A stretch of 64,000 nt of DNA from Steinernema hermaphroditum (GCA_030435675.1 CM059621.1:3472001-3536000), one strand, 5' to 3'; shown: positions 11,690-22,323, numbered from the stretch's first letter. Numbers and translations: made by a program. Notes: generated by a model from the letters alone, not told the origin.

Positions 11690-12165
11690 TTTGTGTCCCC
11701 AGCGATCGGTCGGGTCATCCACTCGCTCTCTCTCTGAGGCTATCTGAGCCGAATGAGTTGAGTGAGAGGTCGTTCTCGGTCGTCATTGCGGACGCAATGA
11801 TAGCCCCGGCTTCCAGAAGGACTGGAACACCAGGAAGCCGTAGTTCCACCGTCTTGCCAACGAGACCGTCACAACCGCCCGACTCCACCCGCGCCGCCAG
11901 AGAAGCCGAAGAAGCGTTGCAACTCCGACGTCTGCGCTGCCAGCTGAAGATGGGATCCCGCTCCGTCCGCTGCGACTTGATTCAAGTTCTTCGCCACTTC
12001 AACGCCCGCGCATACTAATGGGACCACTGATCGTTCTTCTCGGATGCCATCTCCAGCCGAAGTCAGAGGAAAATCAGCGACTACGGTGCGATTAGTGCCT
12101 TTTTGTGCATATATGACGTCTCGCAAGGTGTAAGCCTTCGACACGAGAAGATAAACTCGTAAACT
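11690..12165 (-). repeat. SINE-like repeat family B, reverse copy
   Basis: Reverse complement of the element at 5275-5790, readable end to end with moderate divergence. Landmarks are GGTCTTTCATTTGTGTCCCC at the left and the CTTGCGAGACGTCATATATG region at the right. Confidence 0.75.
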
Positions 12166-12401
12166 GTGTTGCACTTAAACAGAGATTGTGGTTTGGTTAA
12201 CGACAGAAATGTGCAAGGAAAATCATTAGATGGAAAGTAGTGCCACAGTCTAACTCCACAATCGCAATCATAGCATGACAAGACCCAAAATTTGAATTAG
12301 CACAATAGAAACGACGAGCGAAAGGCACGAACGGACGGCACGTCCTATGCGCTCTTGGAGATCTCTGATGATCACCTATCGTTTCCAATTTTTTTTGTGT
12401 C

Positions 12402-12602
12402 CTATCGTTTGCGCTCGTTCACGTGTTGAGTGTTAATACGCCTTTGATGAGTTCGAACAGTAAACTTATCATATATGTTGAAATCTAGCTCCAATAGTTG
12501 ATCCAATAGGTTGATTAGATGACCTTGCTTGGTTTTAAACTGGCGCCGTGGAACTCGAAACATGTCAGTTTCATCGAGAACCAGATTAGCATGGGGATTT
12601 GC
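12402..12602 (-). CDS. Orphan coding-like exon
   Basis: After a TTCTAG acceptor on the minus strand the phase-0 frame stays open for 66 codons to a TAG. The translated text has protein-like composition (for example GHLINLLDQLLELDFNIYDK) rather than the low-complexity look of shadows. I could not find a satisfying upstream exon: the nearest open segment (to about 12715) reads in frames that leave less than a minimal intron. It may be the last exon of a decayed gene. No family recognised. Confidence 0.3.
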   Translation of the reverse strand, partial: ANPHANLVLDETDMFRVPRRQFKTKQGHLINLLDQLLELDFNIYDKFTVRTHQRRINTQHVNERKR

Positions 12603-13025
12603 CTAGAACAAAGATCGGTTGGAACGCAACTTTCTCCCGCCAATTTATCCAGGTATAGAGATTCTCTATCTGAACATATGTAGAGTTTTGGAAGCCCACT
12701 CTCAATTCTTTGGTTTGGTTTGTATTAACGTTTGTATTAATGGTTTGTATTAACATAAACTGAAATTACTATATTTACTGTACTCGATTTTGCTCTACGC
12801 CCTGTATATTACGAGCCTTGTATTTCCTAAAATTCAATCATTTGGTCTTTTTGATCCACTTAAAGACTCTACCTGTGCTCGAAACTTCTTCCAGGGGATC
12901 GCCCCTCTAAAATCCGTGTACTCGAACTCTACTCTTCAGCTCAGATCTCCTCCAACCTTAAGCGCAAATCTTCACGGATGCAAATGGAAATAACGATAGT
13001 ACAACCGAACGCCTAACGTACGATT

Positions 13026-13115
13026 TTATTTCCCGCCACTGGCAGCGGCGGAAGACTCTTCTTCGCCATGGACATGCTTCACGAAGCCTCGAATCTTTTG
13101 AAAGATATCGCTCAT
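13026..13115 (-). CDS. Possible 29-aa small protein
   Basis: A short frame, MSDIFQKIRGFVKHVHGE then an acidic and alanine/glycine tail, begins 10 nt after a CTTAG that could accept a spliced leader. An AATAAA overlaps the stop. It might equally be the last exon of something longer. No homologue recognised. Confidence 0.25.
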   Translation of the reverse strand: MSDIFQKIRGFVKHVHGEEESSAAASGGK

Positions 13116-13363
13116 AATGATCCCTCTAAGCATCTCATATCACACTGTTGATTATATGATAGCCATTGGGCCCTACTAATTGAAGAAACATGCCGATTGA
13201 CTACTTACTTTGACTGCGCTACCTTTACATAAGGACAGTTATCCTATTTTGTGCACTATCGAAAATGTTCGTTAACTGTGACGACCATCCCGTATCTAGA
13301 TCTAAAACGACGATAAGCTAAAGTGACGCAGACAACTGCGCCTGGCAGATCCTTCATCCGATC

Positions 13364-13717
13364 ATGTCATTTAAACCGTGGACGATATTCGTTTTATTTT
13401 CACTCTGTCCTCGTGGTCGACCACAAATTATTTACAACGGCGTACATTATGACTACTTTTCCAAAGCAAAGAGCTTCAGCGCTGCGGAAAAAGCTTGTCA
13501 CGATGACGCACGAGGCCATCTGGTCTCTGTTCATGATGACTATGAAAATACATTTGTAAAACTTCTTTCCATGAGGAAGAGTTCCTTCTGGATCGGAGGA
13601 AGGCTATCGCGGAATGGTACACTGAAATGGACCGATGGCACCCCAACTGAGTTTACGGATTTTGGAGAAAAACACGATGGACCACCACAAACGTTGGCCA
13701 CCACAAACGACACATAA
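13364..13717 (+). pseudogene. C-type lectin-like domain, C-terminally truncated
   Basis: A 117-aa single exon starts with a short hydrophobic leader (MSFKPWTIFVLFSL) and continues with a C-type lectin fold: FSAAEKACHDDARGHLVSVH, then SSFWIGGRLSRNGTLKWTDG and TPTEFTDFG. The carbohydrate-recognition core after the WTDG motif should carry two more conserved cysteines. Instead a TAA falls at 13715-13717. Beyond it the same frame reads on with two cysteines (LCEGSETDTQIVC), suggesting one nonsense change in a once longer domain. A cryptic intron cannot be excluded. Likely a pseudogene or a very diverged secreted lectin. Confidence 0.65.
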
Positions 13718-14005
13718 CTTTGTGAAGGCTCTGAAACCGATACGCAGATCGTATGCATTCTTTTAATCGCTCAAGCTTCGCCATGGTTGTTTTTCTCGGC
13801 GGTGTTTTCTTCAAGGCACGATGATGTCACCGTGCACAACAGCACGTTTCCTGTTTCATTTCGTTGTCAGCTTGCTGTCAGTTAGACGAATTAACATTGA
13901 CTCTCACTTCCGTCTGCAGAATGTTTACACAGTCGGCGACCCATTCATTTTGGACATCCATTCACGAAGTTTCCAGACAGCGCTCGCTCGCTTAGAATCA
14001 GCACC

Positions 14006-14299
14006 ATGAACTTCCGGATGTTCTTATTTCTTACAAGTATTTCCATGGCCAGTGCATTCCCTCCGTTTATGGTCTACTTCAGACCGGAAGTTCTCTGGCG
14101 AGACCACGTAATAATCATTATAACCTCTTTAAACTAATCGCAAATTTAGGGTTATCTGAAAGCTTTAGAGTATCCGGTAACTGATGGGCGCTCGTCCGTA
14201 CGGAATCCCTTATGCTTGACCTGTCTTCTCCGTAATTCGGTTCCCTTTCTGTGGAGCATTCAGAGAATTTACGACCGAGGAGCTGTTTGCTTATGCTGA
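14006..14299 (+). CDS. Small secreted Cys-Trp-Cys peptide (family member 4)
   Basis: Exon 1 (14006-14107) encodes MNFRMFLFLTSISMASA followed by FPPFMVYFRPEVLW. A phase-0 intron of 42 nt leads to exon 2 (14150-14299), giving 83 aa. The tail, CLLRNSVPFLWSIQRI then DRGAVCLC, aligns with the member at 36857-37152 (CIMQRNNQFLWFSRI, then DDC), the clearest residue-level match in the family. Cysteine is the last residue. A GCTTAG just before the ATG may accept a spliced leader. An AATAAA at 14358 is the probable poly(A) signal, so the gene ends just before the inverted-repeat element at 14440. Confidence 0.82.
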
Positions 14300-14439
14300 G
14301 AAGATATTGGAGCTCAAAGGGGAATTTGTAAAATATGTGGTGATGGTGTGCTGCTTCAATAAAGTAATGCAATGCACAAAGCCTGTATATGAATATATGT
14401 ATGGAACGTCGTGGGAAAGGACATTTTAGACAAATATGT

Positions 14440-14925
14440 AAAATAAAAATTAAGTCAGCGTCATTTTTGACTGATGTCAAAATTAACTATTCGTAATATG
14501 TCACGACTTTGTCATTTTGTAACATGAATGCACACAAAACCCCGATTTACAAATATGCCTTTCCAAAGCTTCACGTCATTTTCCACATATGCCCACTCGC
14601 CTTCAGGGATTGTCACCACCCTCAATGTGTGTGAAATCTGTCACGGACAGATCGTCGCACTGGCTCCTCTCTAATCGCCCTGACGTCTATGTTTTCCTAT
14701 GTATGTTTATTTCCGTTATGCCACGCTTGGGACGCAGCATAATAGATTTCCGGCTGCTCTACATGCAGGTCTACGGATTTTTGTTGTAGGTCACAAATTT
14801 CGCGTAAAACGTAACTTTATCGGGGTTTTGTGTGCATTCATGTTACAAAATGACAAAGTCGTGACATATTACGAATAGTTAATTTTGACATCACTCAAAA
14901 ATGACGCTGACTTAATTTTTATTTT
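14440..14925. mobile_element. MITE-like element with 107-bp terminal inverted repeats
   Basis: Left arm 14440-14546 and right arm 14819-14925 are near-identical reverse complements, for example GTCAGCGTCATTTTTGA on the left and its complement on the right, with about one mismatch. They flank 272 bp with no transposase. The arms are longer than typical Tc1-type ends. The transcript of either strand would fold into a 107-bp stem. Superfamily unknown, and I could not define a clear target duplication. Confidence 0.85.
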
Positions 14926-15096
14926 CGCAGTATTGAACAATAACAGGCCGCTCAATTCCAATTGGTCGCTCCTGAGCTGGCATATGCAGGCGGTGTGATG
15001 AGGAATGCGTTGGCGTTGTTTTCCTCTGCCTTACTATTATTTCTATCTCTTAATAGTGACCAACCATTTTTTCAGTTGACACATCCATTCAGTCAA

Positions 15097-15548
15097 ATGG
15101 GCATCGTTGGCTTGTTTCTCGTCGTTCTCCTCCTTATCACACCCAATTGCTTTGCTGATATTGGAGCTGATGCAGAACTGCTGTTATCGGAAGGTTTGTG
15201 CTGGTTAACGTGTTTTTGGATTTTGTGCTTTCTTATAGGTTCGCACGTCCCAGCTGGAGGATCTTCCCGGTTCTTGAAGGCGATGAATGCTGCACAACTG
15301 CTGAAGCATTTAAAGACGTTGAAATCGCAAAGGCAGGGAGTGCGTAATCACTGTATGATGTCCTTTCTTACATGTGTTTATCAATAATTTTACTTCAGAC
15401 GAACGATCGATGTATCTTCTTCGACTCTAAGTGGCAGAACGCAAAGATCTCTGTGGCCCAGACCAAAAATGTATTGCTCTATTGTGACGTTTTGAGAGTG
15501 GATACGATAAACGTTATCGATGACTTTTCTTACCACTGCAGTTGCTAG
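15097..15548 (+). CDS. Secreted cysteine-tailed protein (115 aa)
   Basis: Exons 15097-15193, 15239-15339 and 15399-15548 join in frame. A strong acceptor, TTTTTTCAG at 15067-15075, sits just before the ATG and probably takes a spliced leader, which fixes this start over an upstream in-frame ATG. The N-terminus is a signal peptide (MGIVGLFLVVLLLITPNCFA). The last exon has CIFFDSKW, a second cysteine 23 residues after the first, then ends HCSC, again with cysteine last. Intron 1 is 45 nt and has no stop, so retention would also leave an open frame. It may be a longer relative of the Cys-Trp-Cys peptides; otherwise no family recognised. Confidence 0.6.
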
Positions 15549-15559
15549 ATCACATGAAT

Positions 15560-15960
15560 CCAAGGCTGCGAGTTTCCAGTCACATTTGTCATATACGGAA
15601 CACTCACTTATGCCCAAAGAAACAGACAACGTTCAATGAAGCTGTCATAAAGTCGCACATTCGCCCGATAGCCACCATGGCCCTGCGGACGGCGAGATCG
15701 GTGCTCACGGAATCGTTCTTACTCAAGTCTAACCTGTCAATTGGTCTATCGGTCCCGAAAGCGCAGTGGCAGCGAGCGGACGCGCTGTGACAATCTGCGG
15801 CTCATGCGAATGAGTTTCATTCGTAACCGATCGGGGTCGGGTCAACAATGGCCCCAGCCCATATTTTTTCTGAAACCTGAAACAGCGGGCTCTCCTATGC
15901 GAATCAAAGGCACACACTAACGAAGAAATCCATTAGTTTTCCGTTTATATACTAGCGAAT
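15560..15960. other. Intergenic with minisatellite-related remnant
   Basis: The segment near 15680-15720 (GGCCCTGCGGACGGCGAGAT) resembles the 62-bp tandem unit at 18.9 kb. No gene is supported. Confidence 0.4.
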
Positions 15961-15965
15961 TTATA

Positions 15966-16650
15966 TCACAGCATAGTTTCATCAACTCCGGTGATAATAA
16001 TCACAGGTGTACTAGACACCACAGTGTACGTCCTGTCATTGATGAACAGTGAGCGTATCATAAGCATGACGACAACCAACAATATGAGCAGTAGTGGGAC
16101 GATGACCATGACCACAGCCGGCGACGGAGCAGATGTTCTTAAAATAAGTTCCACGTTTCCTAGAATCGCCAATAAGGGTTGATATTAGCAAACCAGTGAT
16201 CTCTCACCGTTTGTTTCGAAATCAGCTTGAGGAAAATACATGATGAATGGGAAGTATGAGTGAAAAGTGAAAATTGTACATCGCTCGCGACACATACCTC
16301 CCCGAGTGTAATGAAATCAGGCGTCATAATGGGCATTCGACACTAAAACTTCATTAGTGAAACGCCATAATACATGGAGTTCTTGAATAAAAGATCGTGT
16401 TTTGACGGCGGTATTCACGTTTAATGTAATTTGCGGTTATAAATCTGCCCGGTCCAGGTTCCATTATGACATTCGAGGTTTCATGTTGAGACAAAAGGGT
16501 CCGCAAAATGAAAACCAGTCACTTCATTTATCATGGAATACAATGAGGGTGCGACATTTGTGTCAGTAAAGATGGCTCGGACGATTCGAGCCACCCACTC
16601 AAGTAGAAATCCGTCTTTATCGCCTGCACAAATTAGAATCACCTTCAACT
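15966..16650 (-). pseudogene. Fragments of a type I membrane protein gene (copy A)
   Basis: Two coding-like pieces lie on the minus strand. The 3' exon (16159-15966) encodes NVELILRTSAPSP, a transmembrane helix (VVMVIVPLLLILLVVVMLMI) and a tail RSLFINDRTYT. It is clearly homologous to the exon at 22514-22324. A segment around 16350 contains PDFITLG, matching PDFIEDG in copy B, but its splice phase no longer fits. Upstream, 16650-16481 is open for 55 codons after a good acceptor (LKVILICAGDKDGFLLEWVA). Together they suggest a decayed or rearranged multi-exon gene; protein family not recognised. Confidence 0.45.
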
Positions 16651-16847
16651 CTGATCACACACTGACGGGATGACTTCGATTATAAGCCGCTGAAGCCATA
16701 TGAGCAAAAGGGACTACGGTGTGATATGGTGCCTGTCCTGTCACTCTATATGACATATAGGGACACTAACCATGTACACAATTACAGGATCAGGCAACTG
16801 GTTTAATTATTTCTGTATGCATACAATATTTGAAAGCCGATTTATCA

Positions 16848-17807
16848 TTATCGATGCGTAACCGAATTTCTGTAATTCAAAGCGGTTGTCGCAACAAAGG
16901 TTTTGCTATTGTTCTTAACAAACATTTCAATTAGAGCCCGCCTGTATGGCGTTACAAACGCCAACGTAACCGCACAGCTGAGGATCATGTCGAGAAAAGG
17001 TGTATGAGTGCCGATCAATACCGAAGTTTCCATTAATGGAGAGTTGAAATACAACGCCGCGCATGCTCCCGCAACAGGAATGACTTCGAAAACTATCGGA
17101 ATTGCTGTGAGCATGACTAAATTCAAACAAAGTAACAGTTGGAGACGATACGTTTTCGAGCTCATGATGCTTCGCTGTCTGCGTAGCTCTACGATGGTGA
17201 GAATCATGAAACAAAGAAGCATAGAACATAGTCCGATCATGGCCACACCTAAGGAGGCTACTACCATGGAAGCAGAGAAATCCGATGACATTTCAAAGCA
17301 CAGCACAGCACTTCCACGAACCACATAGCTTTTCTGATCAGCAATTAGTGACAGCGAGATGTATAAGCTATATCCTATGCCCAAAGTGTGAGACATAATA
17401 GAAAACGCAGCTCCATAGACCGATCCTAAGTACGAAGCCAGTCTAGAGCACGCAACTTGGACATATCTGACGAGAAAGCAAAGCCATAAAGCGACAGCTC
17501 CATTTGCCGCTATAATTAGACATATGGTAACCGTAACGTTAGCCAATTCAATGCCAAATGATCCAGCTACACCTGCGATTTTGGCACAGGGAACATCGCC
17601 ATGCATGGTGAAGACAGGCTGCAGGATGAGTCCGATAAGAAAGGTGTCGGCAAAGTACCAAATTGTAAGATTAACAATATTGTTTCGATATATTCGGATA
17701 CTTTTCGGAGACTTTCGAAGAACGATGAAAAAGAAGACGATCCCTGTTGGAAGGCAGAGGATTGCAGCAACGTAGTAGGTGATAGAGCTCGCTGTCTCTA
17801 CGATCAT
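16848..17807 (-). CDS. SRH-like serpentine chemoreceptor, intronless (319 aa)
   Basis: Seven-transmembrane receptor of the Str-superfamily type. Features are the TM2 region YRNNIVNLTIWYFADTFLIG, a conserved QPVF-loop cysteine, and TPYRRALIEMF after TM7; the PYR motif is shared by SRH, SRI and SRD-type receptors. I chose ATG 17807 because CTTCTTTTCAG ending at 17861 is a strong acceptor that probably takes a spliced leader, and 319 aa is normal length. The frame is open 62 codons further upstream but that part lacks receptor character. The whole receptor is one exon, unlike every other receptor gene in this window. Exact class (SRH versus SRI) is uncertain. Confidence 0.82.
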   Translation of the reverse strand: MIVETASSITYYVAAILCLPTGIVFFFIVLRKSPKSIRIYRNNIVNLTIWYFADTFLIGLILQPVFTMHGDVPCAKIAGVAGSFGIELANVTVTICLIIAANGAVALWLCFLVRYVQVACSRLASYLGSVYGAAFSIMSHTLGIGYSLYISLSLIADQKSYVVRGSAVLCFEMSSDFSASMVVASLGVAMIGLCSMLLCFMILTIVELRRQRSIMSSKTYRLQLLLCLNLVMLTAIPIVFEVIPVAGACAALYFNSPLMETSVLIGTHTPFLDMILSCAVTLAFVTPYRRALIEMFVKNNSKTFVATTALNYRNSVTHR

Positions 17808-18063
17808 TATCTGAGAAATGAAGTGGTGTGCTTGTTTTTTCGCGATAGTGGAATAGGCAGCTGAAAAGAAGGAAACGTAATTACAGCTGTGATTTATCGC
17901 AGAATGCAGCTGACATCTCCGCTGATCTAGAAAACAAATGTAGACTGCAGTTGAGATGTTTTCTCTGGAATGCGACTGGAACGTCTTCCGCAAGCATCAA
18001 GAGTTCCTGACGTGTTTATGCGGCGGAAAAGAAAAGTCTTTAACCATGGCGTACTGCCGGCAA

Positions 18064-18600
18064 TACTTACTTACTTTACTTCATGAATCAAAGGCGTTAC
18101 GCCTTGCATGACACCGAAAATAGACAACAGAGATATCACTTGTAGACGGCTTCATTCCTGGCGTGGTGTTGATGTCGAACCGGTCGTAGACGGCGCGCTT
18201 CACGGGGCATCTGGGAATCGCGCATCTCCGGAAATGGCGGTGAAACTTCTTCTTCTCAGGCGTTTGCGGCACAGCGGAGGCTTCTGAGCTCGCATATGCC
18301 TCGAAAAGATGAGTCCCTGGTCCAGAAGTTGCGTTTTCGTCGGTGGTGGCGTCCTCAGAGCGTCAGCGACCTTCGGGATGACATCGCACGCAGCCGGATT
18401 TCTGGCGTCGGACATCATGTTGTCAGCGGTGGTGGGACTACGGCTTCCGGGTGTCCCAATTCCCTCTGGAAGCCGGAAAACTCATACATGCCACAGGGTT
18501 TGCTGTCTGACCGTCCCTCCGGACGGTCAGAGAGCGACCGGAGGGACCGACCGCTCGCCACCGCGACACTGCCGGCAATATGGTTGCGAAACCTGGACGA
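18064..18600 (+). repeat. SINE-like repeat family A, copy 1
   Basis: Begins near TTTACTTCATGAATCAAAGG and ends near CGCTCGCCACCGCGACAC. The same block recurs at 52875-53400 (same orientation), and in reverse at 34286-34794 and 21700-22195, with partial copies at 31.1, 55.6 and 63.1 kb. Overlapping open frames on both strands come from its GC-rich composition. Confidence 0.8.
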
Positions 18601-18844
18601 CGAAGGCAGCACGAAGAAAGCTGTAGGCCAGCCAGCTTCAAATGGAAAGGAGAACGCTTCGCGTAAGGCTCCTGGACAAAAACAGGGACAAGATAAGAGT
18701 AGCGACAACAGTGGATTCATATGGAGTGTGACTCGATGCAGTGTTGACGATTCCACGAACAAATCGTAAATTGTTTTGCACTAATGTAAAATAAACCCGG
18801 CTGCGCGCGAATTCGCGCCCTCCAGGTACTAAAAGCCAATTAGC

Positions 18845-19205
18845 CTGTAGCCCTGCGGGCGGCAAGATTGGCGCTCATGGATAGGGCTGAAGTTGGGGCC
18901 AAAAAACTGTAGCCCTGCGGGCGGCAAGATTGGCGCTCATGGATAGGGCTGAAGTTGGGGCCAAAAAACTGTAGCCCTGCGGGCGGCAAGATTGGCGCTC
19001 ATGGATAGGGCTGAAGTTGGGGCCAAAAAACTGTAGCCCTGCGGGCGGAAAGACACCATAGCCCTGCGGGCGGCAAGATTGGCGCTCATGCAAAAAGCTG
19101 AAGTTGGGGCCTAAAACTGTAGCCCTGCGGGCGGCAAGACACCAATAGCCCTGCGGGCGGCAAGACATCATAGCCCTGCGGGCGGCAAGATTGGCGCTCA
19201 TGTAA
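18845..19205 (+). repeat. Minisatellite, 62-bp unit
   Basis: Four starts of CTGTAGCCCTGCGGGCGG occur exactly 62 bp apart at 18845, 18907, 18969 and 19031. Shorter, rearranged units of the same TAGCCCTGCGGGCGGCAAGA core follow to about 19205. The first three units are almost identical, so expansion was recent. Single diverged cores also lie at 15.7 and 29.4 kb. Confidence 0.95.
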
Positions 19206-19403
19206 ATGGCTAAAGTGGGCGAAAAAATTGTAAAGCTTCAGGAAACTCGAACCTAAAACACTGCTGGTTACAAAATAGACAAAAAATCACTCAAAAACAG
19301 CAAAAAAACTCAAAGCCTAGCATCGCCAGAGAGATAGTGGAAGTAGAGCACTATCATCTCAACTGTCTGTGTGGCTCATTGCGAACGTTCGGGGGTGTCG
19401 CAA

Positions 19404-19408
<5 letters not shown>

Positions 19409-19438
<30 letters not shown>
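19409..19438 (+). repeat. (CA)15 microsatellite
   Basis: Thirty bases of pure CA dinucleotide repeat. Confidence 0.98.
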
Positions 19439-19439
<1 letters not shown>

Positions 19440-19441
<2 letters not shown>

Positions 19442-20000
19442 CAACGGACCCGTCGGTTCTCCATTTATATATAGGGGATTTTCGGATAGGAGATAAGGCA
19501 ACTGCCGAGCAGGCAGTCCCTGGGTTCGTTGGTTACTGGGGCAATGATGTCGGTGAACGCATAACTGTCGTAACATCGTCCCACGCGGGCTCTTGCGTAC
19601 CACCGTCTTGTGCTGTGCTATCTTGAGCCCTTGTCTTGATCGGTGGGTAAGCGTTCATTGTGTTCTTGTATTTCAACACTTCGCGGATATGAAAAGCTCT
19701 AATATTCGCTTCTTCGCAAGCGTGAGGAGCTTGTGTTTACGGACTATCGTTATTTTAGGCTATTACCACGTGTATTGGATGATTTATACGACAATCTATC
19801 AAGGACTTTCTACTCACTGTTCAGGTATTTTACTACTGGACAACCATCAGCAACGGACAACAACCGCTTTAAATGATTCAATGCGTGAACTGACAATTAT
19901 TACGCAATGAATGCTGGCTTTCAAAAAAAGAAATTATTTGTATGACCTCCACATAGCACATATGTCAATGACGCTCTCCGATTATAGGCCACAACATAAA
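19440..20000. other. Intergenic, no gene seen
   Basis: Open frames here lack splice context or recognisable motifs. Confidence 0.45.
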
Positions 20001-20003
20001 CAT

Positions 20004-21189
20004 TTATGCATTGCTGACCGTGGCGCCCGTTGAATCCAGTATTGAATTGGATTTTCCTCCAACGCAGAACTGCTTTTTTAACATTTTGCGGACTTCCGGG
20101 TTGAAGATAACAATGGCAAGCCTAAATATTTATTTGATCGTTAGAACAACTGGAAAGCATACCCATTGCAAAGATAAGCCAGAATTCGGACGTCAGTCTC
20201 GAAGATATGCAGGGTGATCTCATCTGCACCTGTGCGGCTTGTCACCACAACCCACAGTGCGAGTGCTATCAACATAGCTACGTTTTGCATTGCGGTCTAG
20301 ATTGTCCACTGCATAACATAGGTGTGCCACGGTCATACCTGAGCAAAGAATCGAACATTCCGCAGGAAATTTTCGTCTTTCGCAGCAGTTTTGTTTGTTA
20401 CTTTGATTTGGAGAATCTTGTAAAAAGTGATTCCGTCGAGTACAATTGATAGAGAGCAAACAGCCGTGCAAGCTCGGCTAACCATGCTGTTCAGCACGGA
20501 ATAATCGTGTTCACACTCAGGACTTTTAACAAACACAAAACTGTAAAAACGCGGACTGTAGCCTACGACACTGCACGGAATCACTAAAAGAATAAGTTAC
20601 GTTAGCAAGATGATCAATACCGACCAAAATAGAGTGCTGTTACGAAAGCAACTTCGACACATGTGACAGCAATGATAGCTGTAATAATCCGCTTGGTGAA
20701 TATGAAATTGTACTTAATTGGTGCGCAAACGGCCAACATTCTATTTGCGGAGACATACTGGTTCATTGCGCAAGCCCCAGCTCCGAAAAACATTACCATA
20801 CAATACGCAACTATACCGAAGTACGGTGAGATGTTTTTTGGCTGCCTTGTTATGACAAACATTGATCTAGTCGCTCTCAATATTACTTACAGAAATGTGA
20901 AAGGTCCCGCGAAGATTACGCTGGCAAGGTTCGCTCCGATCTCGCCGATGGTGCGAGTCACCCAAAAGGCGCCAAAAGCGTTATGGAATATTGTCAGTTT
21001 CTTGATCACATACAGGTTCAGAAGCCCAATTGCTACTGATGCTGTGCTCATCTAAAAAGACCATGCCATCCGAACATAGGTGCTCCTTACCATCCAGATC
21101 GATAGTCCGATCAATGCGTCAAACTTCGACATCTCGCCTCGTCCTTGAAGCTCGCTTCCCCAAACGAAATCATCCGTGTTATTCGCCAT
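20004..21189 (-). CDS. SRX-class serpentine chemoreceptor (325 aa)
   Basis: Paralogue of the receptor at 7989-9246. Exons 21189-21091, 21051-20891, 20845-20625, 20583-20339, 20296-20163 and 20121-20004 join in frame. Internal exon lengths of 161, 221 and 134 nt match the paralogue exactly. Class motifs are IFHNAFGAFWVTRTIGEIG, NRMLAVCAPIKYNFIFT, and FNPEVRKM after TM7. The GTCGGT donor of exon 3 is unusual but sits at the conserved position. No disabling change seen. Expected to sense an unknown small molecule at the surface of a chemosensory neuron. Confidence 0.9.
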
Positions 21190-21359
21190 TACTGATTCAA
21201 CAAGAGGAACCAAAGAGTGTAAACTGTTTCTGATGGTACCTTTTATATTTGTTTAAACAGTAATAAACACCATCGTAGAACAAAAGATTTGTAGAGCCTG
21301 TTTTTCGTCGTGATGACAATTCCTTACAATACGACAATCGTTGTTTTTTTGTTTTTCTT

Positions 21360-21480
21360 AACCTAGAATCTCTATGAAAAGGTATTCTAAGAAACGCTGC
21401 TTTCCGGATGTATCGAAAATAACGTGTGCTTCGTCAGGGATCAAATACCATATCAGTCTTCGACCTATTGTGCGGTCACA
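21360..21480 (+). repeat. Dispersed repeat, copy 1 of 2
   Basis: Matches the reverse complement of 56310-56420: both contain AAAAGGTAT(T/A)CTAAGAAACG followed by TTCCGGATGTAT. Nature unknown; the overlapping open frames are part of it. Confidence 0.6.
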
Positions 21481-21699
21481 GACGCTCTCAAATCATATAA
21501 GGCGTGCTTCATTCGAAAACTGCGAAGCACTGGAAACTTGGCATTACGACTTCTTCGACTCCAGGTTTGCTGATTTTTGCACACAAGGATTCGACAAACT
21601 AACGGAGCGGTGAATGTGTACATAATAACGTTAATACATAATATATGAATCTTGATGATTTTGTTTCTATTTCAATTTAGTGATCCATTCGCTCTTTGA

Positions 21700-22195
21700 A
21701 CATGCGGTTGGTCTGATGGCATGGCAAAGCTTGTGTCAGTTGTGAATGTTCCGGCTTCCAGAAGGAATTGAGAAACACCGCTGCCGTTGTCTCTGCACTA
21801 CTGGCCAACATAAGGTTCGACGCAAGGTATCCAGCTGCGTGACAAGTCATCCATAAGGTCGCCGACGCTCTGAGGATACCGCCACCGTAGAAGACTTAAC
21901 ATTTGGAATAAGAACCCTTCCCTCCGAAGCAGATCCTAACGAAGGCACGGACTCATTTTTTCGATGTAGATGCGAGCCACGAAGCCGCCTCTATACCACA
22001 AACGCACCGAGATGTGGAAGAGCCGTTGCCATTTTCCCGCGGTTCGCCGAGTTCAGCAGGCCCCGTGAAGCTCCGCCATCCACCGCTTCGACATCAACGC
22101 GCCGCCAGGGATGAAGTCGACTTCAAGTGATATCCTCTTTTTGCCTACTAATCAATGTCACTGAGGCGTGATGATTCACGAAATAAAGTCGTTTA
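21700..22195 (-). repeat. SINE-like repeat family A, reverse diverged copy
   Basis: Shares GTCGCCGACGCTCTGAGGA, the CGCCAGGGATGAAG segment and the tail GATTCACGAAATAAAGTCG with the element inserted at 34286-34794. More diverged than that copy. Confidence 0.7.
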
Positions 22196-22323
22196 TGTCG
22201 TCCAAATTAGTGCCTCATAGGAACCGTGCAAAATAATAATGGAAATAGTTCAGATCAATGTATTTAATATTATCGCAAATCAACCGGCGATCTTTGACAA
22301 TATAACATCAAGTGTTATTCACT

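Noticed and set aside
17567..17864. Plus-strand frames opposite the SRH-like receptor
   Set aside because: Antisense shadows of a well-supported receptor exon.
18296..18769. 157-codon and 115-codon opposing frames
   Set aside because: Inside SINE-like family A; frame not conserved between copies.
18875..19201. 108-codon repetitive protein on the minus strand
   Set aside because: Translation of the 62-bp minisatellite. Since 62 is not a multiple of 3 the frame rotates each unit, and no gene context exists.
19409..19438. CRISPR-like or other prokaryotic repeat array
   Set aside because: Simple CA repeat in a eukaryotic genome; no spacer structure anywhere in the window.
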